Shown here one piece after another: positions 45,251 through 57,815 of a stretch of 64,000 nt of DNA. The position numbers and the translations under genes were made by a program. Positions within the stretch are counted from its first letter, which is position 1, and every line of letters begins with the position of its first letter. The notes beneath the pieces are model-generated. The model was not told where the DNA came from. It made no database searches and saw only the letters and a list, made by a program, of their open reading frames with translations. Source of the DNA: Anolis sagrei (lineage: Eukaryota > Chordata > Lepidosauria > Squamata > Anolidae); the NCBI RefSeq assembly GCF_037176765.1, contig NC_090034.1:94538500-94602499 (forward strand), in the 5' to 3' direction.

Positions 45251-45939
45251 GAGGACAGAATGTGAATGGGTCTCCACGGAAGAATTCCTGCTTTGCATCC
45301 AGAACATTTCTGGCCCAATCCCCAACCTTTTCAGCATTGATTGGTGAGGCTTTTTGCTTATTATCATGCAGAGCCAAAGTGGATGACCTCTTGAAGAATG
45401 CATTAGCAAACCACTTCCAAAAGATCTGGCCAAGAACATGCAGTAATACAGACATCTCAGGCTTGCCACAGGTCGGAAATGACTCGAAGGCATGCAACAG
45501 CTACAACAAGGTAGCCTTCCTGAAGTCTTCTGTTTGTGTACAGACCAATCTTAATTCCATCAAAGAAGGAAATAAGCTAGTTTGCATTGTTATAGTCTTT
45601 GAGAATAACAATGCAAGCAATTACGTTAAAATATGTATGCATATGAGCAAAGGCTCTTTGATTACCCTGCACTGTTTCCATGCTAAGAACATGTGCGTGT
45701 GCATGGATGTGATGGTGGTGTTGAATTTCTTTTGAAATAGGAACAGTTTTACTATATTTCAAGGCTTTTGGTCTTTACAAATAACAGCAACATAATATGG
45801 CTTAGTAATATATGCTTATAACAATCACAGTGGATTTAAATTTGTATTTAAATCTTTGTATCTTGTTGTATGTGGTTTAATAGTGTTTTATCTCTTGTTT
45901 TAACAATGTTGTACCCTACTTCAAGCCACAGGGAGAGGT

Positions 45940-46569
45940 GAGTATTATTATTATTATTATTATTATTTGATACACAACAAGTATAGTTCATAGCAAACAA
46001 GATCACTATGCTGGCTTTTGTATTCAATCACACTTTGGACACTTTCCAAGTGTCTAAGGCTGTATGATGTATCAGTGAATAATGCGTGCAGATCCGAGTA
46101 GGGTGGCCTTTAGCAGCCGACAGATGGTAATTTTGTCAGTGCCAATTGTTTTTTAAGGGCACGCCAAGGTCTTTAGACACTGCACCCAATGTGCTGTCAA
46201 AGTGGCACAAGTTCCAGTGAATCATCTGAGCAACAGTATTATGCCTCTGCTTATAGTCCATCTGCGCAATCTTCTTGCAGCAGCTGAGTATGTGATCCAT
46301 CATTTCGTTTGCTTCCTTGCAGAGCCTACACTTGGAATCTGTCATTGACTTTTCAATTCTGGTTTTGATGGCATTGTTTCTAATTGCTTGTTCTTGGGCT
46401 GCAAGAATCGGATCCTCAGTCTCCTTTTTCAAAGTTCCATTATTATTACTACTATTATTATTCTGGAACAAAAGCACAGTATGTCACAGCAAACAAGATA
46501 TATATGCTGGATTTTGTATCATAAAATCACAAGTCAAACACTTCTCAATCATCTAGGACTATGTGATAT

Positions 46570-46613
<44 letters not shown>

Positions 46614-46985
46614 TGAAACACTACATGATGAGTCCGCAGCAAACAAGATCACACTGTTGGCTATTGTATTGGATCACACGTCGGACACTTCCCAAGTGTC
46701 TAGGACTATGTGATGTATCGACGAATAATGTGTGCAGGTACCAGTAAGGTGGCCTTTTGCAGCTGGCAGAATGTAATTTTGTCAGCACTGATTGTATTTA
46801 AGTGCAGGCCAAGGTCTTCATGCACTGCACCCAGTGTGTCAATCACCACTGGGACCACCTTGACTGGCTTGTGCCAGAGTCTTTGCAGTTCAATCTTTAA
46901 ATCCTCATATCGTGCCAGCTTTTCCAGTTGTTTCTCTTCAATCCTGCTGTCACCTGCACTACTACTGCTAATAATAATAATAATA
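45940..46985 (-). mobile_element. Two R4/Dong-type LINE 3' fragments with ATT microsatellites
   Basis: Minus translation of the first: CRLCKEANEMMDHILSCCKK (Cys/His motif) and AQMIHWNLCHF; second: LARYEDLKIELQRLWHKPVK, VIDTLGAVHEDLGLHLNTIS. (ATT)n at 45941-45967, 46562-46612 and 46975. Confidence 0.78.
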
Positions 46986-47092
46986 ATAAACCCTGGTTTT
47001 TGGTTTGACAACCAAAAACCAAGTTTCCCTTCTCCTTTTTGCATAAAAAAATCAAATGGCTAGTTGCATAGCAGGAATTTGATTTGAATTGA

Positions 47093-48025
47093 ATCTATAT
47101 ATATAAAAATGCTCTGTGCGTAATGAGTTCCTTAAAAACAAAAGAACCAATGAACGAAATAACACCAAATTTGGCAACAAAATGTCTCACAACACAAGGA
47201 GTGACCATCACTCAAAAAATTATGATTTTGTCATTTGGGAGTTGTAGTTTGCTGGGATTTATGGTTAACCTATAATCAAAGAGCATTCCGAACTCCACCA
47301 ACAATGTAATTGAACCAAACTTGGTGCATAGAACTCCCATCACCAACAGAAAACACTGAAAGGTTTTGGTGGGCATTGACCTTGAATTTTGGAAATGTAG
47401 TTCACCTCCCTCCAGAGAATACTGTGGACTCAAACAATGATGGATATGGACCAAACTTGACAGGAATACTCAATATGCCCAAATGTGAACACAGATGGAG
47501 TTTGGGGAAAACAGACCTTGACATTTAGGAGTTGTAGTTACTAGGATATATAGTTCACCTACAATCAAAGAGCATTCCGAACCCCACCAACGATGGAATT
47601 GGGCCAAATATCTCACACAGAACCCCCATGACCAACAGAAAATACTGTGTTTTCTGGTGGTCTTTGGTGACCCATCTGACACCCCCCTGGTGACCCCCGC
47701 CCCCACGGGGTCTTGACTTCTCAGGTTGAGAAATGCTGGAATTGGGCCAAATATTCCACACAGAACCCCCATGACCAACAGAAAATACTGTGTTTTCTGG
47801 TGGTCTTTGGTGACCCATCTGACACCCCCCTGGTGACCCCCGCCCCCACGGGGTCTTGACTTCTCAGGTTGAGAAATGCTGGAATTGGGCCAAATATTCC
47901 ACACAGAACCCCCATGACCAACAGAAAATACTGTGTTTTCTGGTGGTCTTTGGTGACCCTTCTGACACCCCCCTGGTGACCCCCACCCCCACGGGGTCTT
48001 GACTTCTCAGTTTGAGAAATGCTGC
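47093..48025 (+). mobile_element. Helitron-type 5' end joined to hAT modules and hAT right end
   Basis: Starts A|TCTATATATATAAAAATGC, continues with the shared module in reverse orientation, and ends TTGAGAAATGCTG. Contains three 143-bp tandem units at 47596-48024. Confidence 0.6.
47596..48024. repeat. Three 143-bp tandem units
   Basis: GAATTGGGCCAAATAT begins at 47596, 47739 and 47882; units are almost identical. Confidence 0.9.
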
Positions 48026-48139
48026 CTTAAGGCCATCTAGTTAATTATAAAATTGCTTTGAAATAGTATTTGTTTTTCACTTTAAATAATTATTCTAGTG
48101 ATGTGTTTATGTACTTTTTTGGACCACCATAGAACATCA

Positions 48140-48182
<43 letters not shown>

Positions 48183-48471
48183 GCTGTGTGTTGCTACAGG
48201 TTTCAACAGCAGCAGCTATGATGCTGGTCCATTCGCCAATCTGTACGGTCTATATTTTTAAAAGAAATATGCAGAATATGTGGGGAAAGAGTATGAAGAT
48301 GTCTTTGTTCATTGGGTAATTGTGAAATAATGGAGAGAACAACATACATTTTTTGAGAAAAATAAGTCTGAAGGATTTTGGCTCAGCCCTATGTTTTCTA
48401 ATTAGAGCAGAAAAGGCAGAGAAGATCGGCCAATTTGAAATGCAGCAATTTGTTTTTCAGTTTTGCAAACT

Positions 48472-48620
48472 GAGGCCCCTTCAACACTGCTATACAATCC
48501 AGATTATCAAATCAGATAGCCCACTATCTGCTTTGAGCTGGATTATATGAGTCTACACTGCCTTACAATCCAGTTCAAAGCAGATAATCTGGATTTTATG
48601 TGGCAGTGTAGAAAGAGCCT
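48472..48620. repeat. Palindromic MITE
   Basis: GGCCCCTTCAACACTGC and GCAGTGTAGAAAGAGCC ends; TGA on both sides. Followed by (AAT)n at 48623-48668. Confidence 0.65.
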
Positions 48621-48622
48621 GA

Positions 48623-48668
<46 letters not shown>

Positions 48669-49927
48669 GCCCACGATATGGTTCAGATATGTGGATGACA
48701 CCTTCACCATTTGGAGCCATGGAGAAGAAGAACTCAACAGGTTCCTGGACCATCTTAACAGCATCCACCCAAACATCCAGTTCACCATGGAAAAAGAAAA
48801 TGAAGGAAGACTGCCTTTTCTAGATGTCCTAGTCATCCGCAAACCAGATCAACAATTGGGTCACACCGTCTACAGAAAACCCACACACACAGATAGATAT
48901 CTACATAAAAACTCCAACCATCACCCAAGTCAAAAAAGAAGCACCATCAAAGCCTTGGCAGACCGTGCAAAAAGAATCTGCGAACCCCACCTCCTCCAAG
49001 ATGAACTGAACCACCTCAACTGGGCTCTCCAGGCCAATGGATACTCCACCTCAGACATCAGAAGAGCTGCAAGACCAAGAACAAGCCACGAGAGTAAAGA
49101 TGAAGATCCACCCAGAGGAAAGTGTTCCTGCCATACATCAAGGGAACCACTGATCGCATAGGGAAGCTGATGAGGAAACATAACATACAAACAATCTACA
49201 AACCCACTAAGAAAATCCAACAAATGCTACGTTCAGCAAAGGACAAGAGGGATCCTCTCACCTCTGCAGGAGTCTACCGTATACCATGCAGCTGTGGACA
49301 AGTCTACATAGGGACCACCAAATGCAGCGCCCAGACACGCATCAAGGAACATGAAAGGCACTGCAGACTACTTTAACCAGAGAAGTCAGCCATAGCAGAG
49401 CACCTGATGAACCAGCCTGGACACAGCATATTATTTGAGAACACAGAAATGCTGGACCACACCAACAACCACCATGTCAGACTACACAGAGAAGCCATTG
49501 AAATCCACAAGCACGTGGACAATTTCAACAGAAAGGAAGAGACCATGAAAATGAACAAAACCTGGCTACCAGTATTAAAAAACTCTAAAATTATAACAGC
49601 TAAACAACAGAGAGGAAAAAACCAGGCACAGATTAACACCTCCCAGCAACAGATTTTCCCAGGCTCAGGCAGGCCTTCAAATGCTAATGAAGGTGATCAG
49701 CTAAACATTCACACCTAACTGCAGCAGGGAAGAGCTCCTTGCCCCACCCCAGCCATTCCACAGATATATAAACCCATTTTTCCTACTTCCAACAGACCTC
49801 ACAACCTCTGAGGATGCTTGCCATAGATGCAGGCGAAACGTCAGGAGAAATGCCTCTAGAACATGGCTCTATAGCCCGAAAAAAACCTACAAGAACCTAG
49901 TGATTCCAGCCATGAAAGCCTTCGACA

Positions 49928-49928
<1 letters not shown>
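48669..49928 (+). mobile_element. Penelope-like element: RT end, linker and GIY-YIG nuclease, 5' truncated
   Basis: First frame begins at the RT active site (RYVDDTFTIWSHGEEELN) and runs through PFLDVLVIRK and YRKPTHTDRYLHKNSNHHPS to about 49160. The GIY-YIG domain (TSAGVYRIPCSCGQVYIGTT, KEHERHC) is at 49122-49376 in another frame, so the coding sequence carries at least one frameshift, plus a stop after the GIY-YIG start. A last open section runs to 49718. The 3' end holds the hammerhead-like motif and CCAGCCATGAAAGCCTTCGA. A microsatellite sits at each end. Confidence 0.88.
49805..49845 (+). ncRNA. Hammerhead-ribozyme-like motif in PLE 3' region
   Basis: CCT CTGAGGA, GCTTGC / GCAGGC helix II, GAAA, CGTC, AGG, 90 bp before the element end. 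PLEs are known to carry hammerhead ribozymes; the match here is by eye. Confidence 0.55.
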
Positions 49929-49961
<33 letters not shown>

Positions 49962-49962
<1 letters not shown>

Positions 49963-51245
49963 TTGAATGTATTCTTTGGTCAGCAAAGAATATATTCAAA
50001 GGGTCAGAAAAATTCTCAAAAGCAAGATCAATTGAGGCAATACCATCAAGACCATAAACACCTGGGCAATACCTGTCATAAGATATACTGCTGGCATCAT
50101 AAACTGGACTCAGGCAGAACTTGGACGATTTGGACAGAAAAACAAGAAAACTCATGACCATTCATATTTCATTACATCCTCGCAGTTGACCAGTTCTATC
50201 TGCCTAGAAAGTCTGGGGGCAGAGGACTTTTACAAGTCAAACAAGCAGTTGAAGAAGAAAAACATGCCCTGGCAGAATATGTAAAGGAAAGCCAAGAACC
50301 TGCTTTAATTTAAGTTCGAATAATAAATATAAGTTTGAATAATAAATAAATTAATAAATAACTGAAGTTAATAATCGGAAACTTCTCAAAGCACAGCAGA
50401 CAAAGAGTCAGTACAAGAAAACCGCACTCCAAACCAGAGCTGACAGCTGGCACAAGAAAGCCTTACATAGGCAGGTCCTTGAGAAGATTGAAGTAAAAGT
50501 TGACAAGGAGAAGATCTGGTTATGGCTCATGAATGGAATCCTGAAGAAGGAGACAGAAGGCCTGATTCTTGCAGCCCAGGAGCAAGCCATCAGAACCAAT
50601 GCAATTAAGGCCAGGATTGAAAAATCAGCGGATGACCCAAAATGCAGACTGTGCAAGGAAGCTGATGAAACCATGGATCATCTCTCAGCTGTTGCAAGAA
50701 AATCGCATAGACGGACTACAAACAGAGGCACAACTCTGTGCCCAGATGATTCAATGGAACTTATGTCACAAGTACCTCCTGACTGCAGTAAAGAATTGGT
50801 GGGATATAAACCTGCAAAGGTCGTGGAAAACAAACATGCAAAAATACTGTGGGAGTTTCGAATCCAGACTGACAAAGTTTTGGAACACAATACACCAGAA
50901 ATCACGATTGTGGAAAAGAAAAAAGTTTGGATTATTGATGCCACCATACCGGGTGACAGCCGCATTGAGGAAAAACAACAGGAAAAACTCAGCTGCTATC
51001 AAGACCTCAAAATTGAACTGCAAAAGCTCTGGCATAAACCAGTGCAGGTGGTCCCAGTGGACATAGGCGCACTGGGTGCCATGCCAAAAGATCTCAGCCG
51101 GCATTTGGAAACAATAAACATCGACAAAATCACGATCTGTCAAATGCAAAAAGGCCACCTTACTTGGATCTGCATGCATCATTCGAAAATACATCACACA
51201 GTCCTAGACGCTTGGGAAGTGTTCGACTTGTGATTTTGTGATACG
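49962..51245 (+). mobile_element. R4/Dong-type LINE, C-terminal half of ORF
   Basis: Reads WLMNGILKKETEGLILAAQE, then CRLCKEADETMDH (Cys/His motif), WEFRIQTDKVLEHNTPEITI and KKKVWIIDATIPGDSRIEEK, a restriction-like endonuclease region as in R4 elements. At least one break separates frames. Ends before (AAT)n at 51296. Confidence 0.82.
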
Positions 51246-51295
51246 AAATCCAGCATATAGATCTTGTTTGCTGTGATATACTGTGCTTTTGTGTC

Positions 51296-51330
<35 letters not shown>

Positions 51331-51331
<1 letters not shown>

Positions 51332-51525
51332 TTTATTTATACCCCGCCACCTACATGAGGCCAAGCCCAACAGCAAATATATACAACATAAAATACAAAC
51401 AGTAAAATATAATGAAAATAGAAATAAATACAAAAACAATATAAATGAACACACCAGACAATATAAAATCACAGTAATTGGACAGGAAGAATGGAAAGGA
51501 TTAAAAATTTAAAACACTGGGTTGG
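51331..51525 (-). mobile_element. L2-type LINE end, uninterrupted
   Basis: TTTATTTATACCCCGCCACC to TTTAAAACACTGGGTTGG; the intact counterpart of 38384-39260. Confidence 0.7.
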
Positions 51526-52902
51526 CTGCTGCAAATTGGCACACCTTCCACTAGATTTGATGGGATGACATTATCTAATTTGTTTTGTACAGAAAATAGT
51601 CTTTTGTGTAAAGAATACAATGTGTTCTGTGCAGAAAATATTATTCCTGCCCAGATATATTATGCTATTTCCTACAGAAATGAGAAATATGCCAACAGGC
51701 TAGCAACAGATAACAAAAAGCATTCCCTGTATCTCAGGCTTCATATCATTTCCCAACTTCAAAGTGTAGTGTGAGTGCAAAAAGTCTCCAATAATGTTAT
51801 TAATGAATCTAACTTTATATCACTTACTAGCTGTTAATCTAGCCATTTTGCAAACAAGTACTTCACATTCACAGAGCTTCCCAGTGGTTTTGCAACACTA
51901 TCCTGCTGCTAAATACAGACATTATACAACCAATTGTGTATCTGCGGGAGTGCCACTTATTGCCCCAGTTTGAAATGTCAAATGTATAATGGCTGATTTT
52001 TGATCTCAGTGAAAATAAAGTGGTTCATTGAAAGCAGTAATGCACAGTTACATACCATCCAAATTATACACATTTCCTGGCTGGATTAGTTGATTACTCC
52101 TGACCAGAACAGATCCACAGTACTGATTGTTATATTGGGAGTGAAAAGTGTAGATATTAATCAAAATGATTTATAAAGTGTTACATTGGAGGCAGCGACA
52201 AACAGTTGTGCACCATCCAATAATGTGCAGCTGCATGGCAGGGATCCTGTTGGAGTAGATTCATTGCATTAGTTGTTGAATGTCGACATGTAGATATTTT
52301 ATTACTATTACCCTACTTTTATCTCAGGGATCAAATTGAAAACAGGCAAAAAGTAAATTGAATTAAGCATGTAGGTAAGTGTCAACACATAGAACAATCA
52401 AATAGATTTAATGGCTCTCTTCTTCTTGGGACTAGCAATAGGATTTAGGTTCATGTGAAATGACTATGCTTGTGGACCACAATTCAGCAATTTTTCAAAA
52501 TGCAAAGCATGAAGCTGATTGCTTGGGCCACGCCCAAGAAGCTAGCTGAGCCTGGGAGTTTTGGCAACTGTTACATATTTAGGCTTTAGGTGTGCAAGAG
52601 CTTGTAGAGAGACACAGTTCTTGCTTCATGAGTTGCTGAAAAGAAGATCTTCTACGTGGACACTTAAAGACCATTTGAATCTTTCTCAAAGGACATTGTG
52701 TGAGCCAGTGCAACTGTTCTCATGGCTGAATATATGTTGCTCTGCATTACTTTTTTTTGTTCTTTAAAGATCATCTGCGTGACATGTGTTTTTCCTCTGT
52801 CAATACTGGGTGTGGATTGGTAAGACATGAACCACACGTGATTTTTCATCCTGCCACATATTTCACAATAGCCAAGACTGCAACTGGATGTGTAAGGGGA
52901 AA
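51526..52902. other. No recognised feature
   Basis: Spacer between genes A and B. AT-rich, no coding frame I trust. Confidence 0.35.
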
Positions 52903-52940
52903 AACACACACACACACACATATATATATACACACACACA
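52903..52940. repeat. (CA)n/(TA)n microsatellite
   Basis: CACACA, TATATA, CACACA run, directly abutting the Helitron. Confidence 0.85.
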
Positions 52941-53823
52941 CTAGCTGTCCTCTGCCACGCGCTGCTGTAGCCCAGTCTGGTGATCTGGAAAATAAAGTAA
53001 TGAGAAAGTGTTGGTTTCTAATATGTGTAATTTCTTTATACTTGTAGGTAAACAGTATTTCTTGTTGTTTCTTTGTCAGTGTTGATGTGGAGATTGTCTG
53101 GTTTGCCTACTCTGGTATATGCAACGTATCATTGTCCTTCTTTAGGGGTCCCTTTCAAATCTATGATACTATATCTCTGTGTGTGTGTGAATCATATCTA
53201 TCTATATCTATGGCTGGAGAGCTCTTTGTCAGGAGGGCTCTGATTACATTTTCTTGCCCTGGTGAAGAGAGTTGGACGGGATGGCCTTAAGTATTTTCTG
53301 TTGGACATGGGGGTTCTGTGTGGGAAGTTTGCCCCAATTCTGTCATTTGTGGGGTTCAGAATGCTCTCTGATTGTAGGTGAACTATAAATCCCAGTAACT
53401 ACAACTCCCAAATGTCAAGGTTTATTTCCCCCTAACTCCATCTGTGTTCATATTTGGGCATATGGAATATCCGTGCCAAGTTTGGTCCAGATCCATCATT
53501 GTTTGAGTCTACAGTTCTCTATGGATGTATGTGAACTAGAACTCCCAAACTCAAGGTCAATGCCCACCAAACCCTTCTAGTGTTTTCTGTTGGTCATAGG
53601 AGTCCTGTGTGCCACGTTTGGTTCAATTCCATCATTGGTGTAGTTCAGATTGTAGGTTAACTATAAATCCCAGCAACTACAACTCCCAAATGACAAAAAA
53701 AAATAGTGATAGTCACTCCTTGGGTTAGTAGGTGTCTTGAGGCCAAATTTGGTGGCAATTTATCCTGTGGTTTTTGAATTATGTTAATCCCACAAATGAA
53801 CATTACATTTTTATTTATATAGA
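52941..53823 (-). mobile_element. Non-autonomous Helitron, 883 bp, exact termini
   Basis: On the minus strand it begins TCTATATAAATAAAAATG and ends GGACAGCTAG, inserted between A and T as Helitrons do. A GCTAC / GTGGC hairpin lies nine bases before CTAG. The interior contains the module also found in the hAT copies. Confidence 0.82.
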
Positions 53824-53824
53824 T

Positions 53825-54270
53825 ATCATACAGATACACACACACTCATATGTACAATCAGGTTTTCATAAATTATAATAGTAAATCTAAAACTACAGAG
53901 CACTCAGCATGATTTTTAATTCAAGGAAAGATATTAGATTGGATTATCCTGCAAGTATAATGCAGGGCCCAGCCCCAATCAGCATCTTCAGTTCCATGTC
54001 CTCCAGCATTTCACCTGTACAGATATAGTCAAGCATCATTAGAATGTGTTTACAATAGTATATTCTGTTAATGGGAAAGAACACACAAAGTAAAAGAAGC
54101 TGCAGCAGTTTGCTTTTGCCTGAGCCTACTAGGTAGAATAAAATTTCACCCCCTTCTCCCCTCCCTGCTGGTTTAACTGAGGCCCCTCCTTTACAGCCTT
54201 ATAAAATCAAGATTATATGCTTTGAACTGGCAGTGGAGACTCATAATCCAATTAAAAGCAGATAATGAGG
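53825..54270. other. No recognised feature
   Basis: A minus-strand MELKMLIGAGPCIILA frame was considered as a signal exon and rejected. Confidence 0.3.
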
Positions 54271-54274
54271 ATTC

Positions 54275-54475
54275 CACTGTGAGAGCTGTTCAGCAGTGGA
54301 ACTCTCTGCCCGGGTGTGTGGTGGAGGCTCCTTCTTTGGGGGCTTTTAAACAGAGGCTGGATGGCCACCTATCAGGGGTGCTTTGAATGCAATTTTCCTG
54401 ATTCTTGGCAGGGGGTTGGACTGGATGGCCCATGAGGTCTCTTCCAACTCTATGATTCTATTATTCTATCTGCTT
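54275..54475 (+). mobile_element. CR1-type LINE 3' end
   Basis: Parallels 44995-45250 and ends CTATGATTCTATTATTCTAT. Confidence 0.7.
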
Positions 54476-54479
54476 TGAT

Positions 54480-55760
54480 AATCTGAATTATATGGCTGTC
54501 TAGAAGGGTCCTGAGTGCACACTACTTTGGTTCTTTGAAGTCAGTTCTCAACAACTGAAGCAAGCTAAGGATAAATGGGATATGTGGGGGGAGGAGGTAG
54601 AAACTCGGATTTAAAAAATAAGATTAACTAAAGGCATTTCCATAGAACCAGGACAGCTGGATGATGTAAGGAATCTGGCACCTCTAGCTCATTTTCTTCT
54701 GCTTGTGGCTTTCAGACAGAAATGAATAATCCAGATGTTGTTGGACTCCAATTCCCAAAAGCTCCAGAAAGGTTGATCAATGATCGGAAAGTCTCAGAGT
54801 TCATCTGAAGTCCCGTGATTGAGAATTACTGGTCCACTCTGACTGTCAGGCAGCAGCTTTCAAGAGCCATTTCCAAAGCTCCCTGGCGAATGTAGGGCTG
54901 AATCCAGGATCTTCTTCTGGTTGCCAAGAACATACAGAATGCATGAGGCAGGCCTCCATATGGCAACCTCATGTATTGTGCATGGAGGACCTTTTTGCCA
55001 GACTTCAGTGCTGCCTCAAGCATTCTTCATAATACTGTTCTCTATATTATATATTTTTGCAGCAACTTGCAAAAATTCATTCAAATCTCATGGAGAACTT
55101 CACTATGATGTTTAGTGTCAGACAGAGAAGAGAAAAGATATCATGCCAGCTTCAATCTCAGTCAATGCACCCTTGGCATCCGATATGTAAATCCTGATTG
55201 CTGCATACTAGGCTTGGTTGAGTAAAAAAAAAAATGGTTCAAAACTCATTTCAGATGGTGATTCGATTTTAAAGTCAATTCCAATTTTCACATAAACCTT
55301 TTTTTCAAAACTTTTCAAAACTTCAGAGACTTCCAAATCCTTTCGTTAATGGTTTGAAACTGTTATTTCCTATTTCATTGGGTGGTCTTTACTTTGAAAG
55401 TATTTGCTTTACTCCAGAAGCAGGTAAAGCAAGCGGAGGAAATTCCTTCCTTCTCTGGTTTAAAACTGGCTTCTCTGGCTTAAGCCAAGGCCAGGGACCA
55501 GAAGCAGGGAAAAGCTGAATCATTTCCCACTCACTTCCTGAGTGTAACAAAAATGACGGAAAAAGCTTCAAAAGGGCAAAGGTGCTTTCAGTTTTTTAAA
55601 AAGCTTTGAGATCACTTAAAAAAGGTAATTTTATCAAAATTATTACAAGCACCAAGTTATCCGACGTGACTCTATCCATGCCTACTGCATACACACCAAA
55701 TGTCATGCAGTTAGTCTGGTGGGAGAGTGGCTGTATTATCTTCTCAAAAATGAGATTTGG
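54480..55760. other. Mostly unrecognised
   Basis: Part of a CTGCTTTGA/GGATTAT MITE at 54470-54515; the rest has no feature I can support. Confidence 0.35.
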
Positions 55761-55764
55761 GACA

Positions 55765-55930
55765 TTCTGTATCACTGCAGTGCATTACTAGGCATAAGGA
55801 TCTTTGGAGTTGTGGTTTGGTAAGACACAGAGAAAGTAAAATACCTTGCAAAACTACAACTCCCAATGTTACTGAACATTCAACCATTGCAGTTTAAAGT
55901 GGTGTCAAACTACATTAATTCTACAGCATA
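55765..55930. repeat. MITE of the 39329/28740 family
   Basis: CTTTGGAGTTGTGGTTTGGT and AAACTACATTAATTCTACAG. Confidence 0.6.
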
Positions 55931-56257
55931 GATGCATCTTAAACCCCCGTTAATGAATTGCCAAGGTGCATGACAGGACATTAGCAAGAGTGTTCCAGTG
56001 TGCATCAGGATGAAATAAAGCAGATCAGCACTCCTAACAAGTGTCTCAGTGCCCAACGGACTGGTGAACATCAATTCCACTGTGCATCTGTCACTTTGCT
56101 GGCTCGCCTTCCTCGAAATGTAACTAGATATGGACATTCAGGAACAGCCAAATTCCAGTTTCACTTACAAAGATGCAACTCCTCAACTGGATTGCAACTG
56201 TAGTGTGTAACTTCAATGTACAAGTCTCAGCTATCATAGTCAATGTTGGATATATAT

Positions 56258-57815
56258 CAGGGTTTCTAAAACCTTCCTTTTTTAAAAAAAATCAAAAACA
56301 TCTTTAATCATATTTCTTATCATTATTTTTAAATTTCCATTACAACTCATGCTACATATAACTCTATCACACACCTTTTATCCACTTATACATATTGTAT
56401 TTCTTTATCATTATTATTATACCTTTTTCCCCCTCTTCCCCTTACCCTTAGTTTGTGCCCCCTTCACCAGGACCAACCAACTCATGTTGCTTCACCATTC
56501 CAAAATATCATTGTTTCTCTTGCTGGCTTATACCCCATTCCCTCATTAAACACATACTCAATAAATTTTCCCCTTATTTTTCAAAAGGCTGTTTGTTTAC
56601 ATATTCCCTTTTTAATTTTAATATTGCAAGTTAGCTTATCATTAATCACTATATTCCAAATTTCCCTATACCATTCTTCTAATTGAATTTCTTTTTTTTT
56701 CTTTCCAGTTTTTTGCTATTAACAATTTAGCTGCTGTTATCAAATTCGAAATCAATTCTTTCTCCTCTTGTAAGGGAATTATATTATCATGTATGCAATG
56801 ATGCTTTTTTTTATTTCTTTGAATATTACATGACCACCACATATGAAGGTGCATCCCTATTTCCTGACAACCTCTCCAGCACTGATTTGAGTATTTTTAT
56901 CAATCTGATTTAATCTAATGGGAGTTAGATACCACCTCCATATCATTTTGTAGTAATTTTCTTTAATTCTTATAGACATATTTTTTAAGTATTCTCATAT
57001 TCCTTATGTTTGCCCATTCTTGATTATTCATTTCTCCCCCCAAGTCTGTTTCCCATACTTCAAATAATCTTGTTCTAAAACCTTCCTAATGCCGCAAATC
57101 CTTAATGCAGGTCCTCATGTTGTGGTGACTCCCAACCATAACATTATTTTTGTTGCTACTTCATAACTGCCATTTTGTTACTGCTATGAATCACAATGTA
57201 AATATGCAGGATGCATTTTCATTCACTGGACAACAAACTTGATACAAATACCCGATACATCCAAATTTGAATACTGGTGGGCTTGGAGGGGTGGCGGATT
57301 GATTTTGTCATTTGGGAGTTGTTGTTGCTGGGATTTATAGTTCACCTATAAACAAAGAGCATTCTGAACTCCACCAACCATGGAATTGAACCAAACCTAG
57401 CACACAGAACTCCCATGAACAACAGAAAATACTGGGAGAGTTTGGTGGGCGCCGACCTTGAGTTTTGGAGGTGTACTTCACCTATATCCAGAGAGCACTG
57501 TGGACTCAAACAACGATGGATCTGGACCAAATTTGGCATGGATACTCGATATGCCCAAGTATGAACACTGGTGGAGTTTTGTGGGGGGGGGGGGGGGGAG
57601 ACCTTGACATTTGGGAGTTGTACTTGCTGGGATTGCTCACCTACAATCAAAATGCATTCTGAATTCCACCAACGATAGAATGAGGCCAAACTTCCCACAA
57701 AGAACCCCCATAACCAACAGAAAATACTGTTTTTGTTGATGGTCTTTGGTGACCCCTCAGCCACGCTTCAAACTCCCCCCCCCCCCCCCGGGTCCTGACC
57801 CCCCAGGTTGAGAAA
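56258..57815 (-). mobile_element. hAT-type transposon split by an L1
   Basis: Left end CAGGGTTTCTAAAACCTTCC; resumes at 57073 and ends GTTGAGAAACGCTG. The L1 occupies 56279-57072 between exact 15-bp duplications. Confidence 0.8.
56279..57072 (-). mobile_element. L1 LINE fragment with 15-bp target duplication
   Basis: TTCTAAAACCTTCCT at 56264-56278 and 57073-57087. Minus translation HMWWSCNIQRNKK and ISNLITAAKLLIAKNWKEKK is L1 ORF2 C-terminus. Confidence 0.82.

Noticed and set aside
52561-52767. Plus ORF MATVTYLGFRCARACRE
   Set aside because: Short, no domain or splice context.
53955-54020. Minus-strand MELKMLIGAGPCIILA as a fourth signal-peptide exon
   Set aside because: No GT donor at the expected phase-1 position and no matching exon 2 downstream.
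54826-55023. Minus ORF with LPYGGLPHAFCMFLATRR
   Set aside because: No start context, no homology recognised, likely chance frame.
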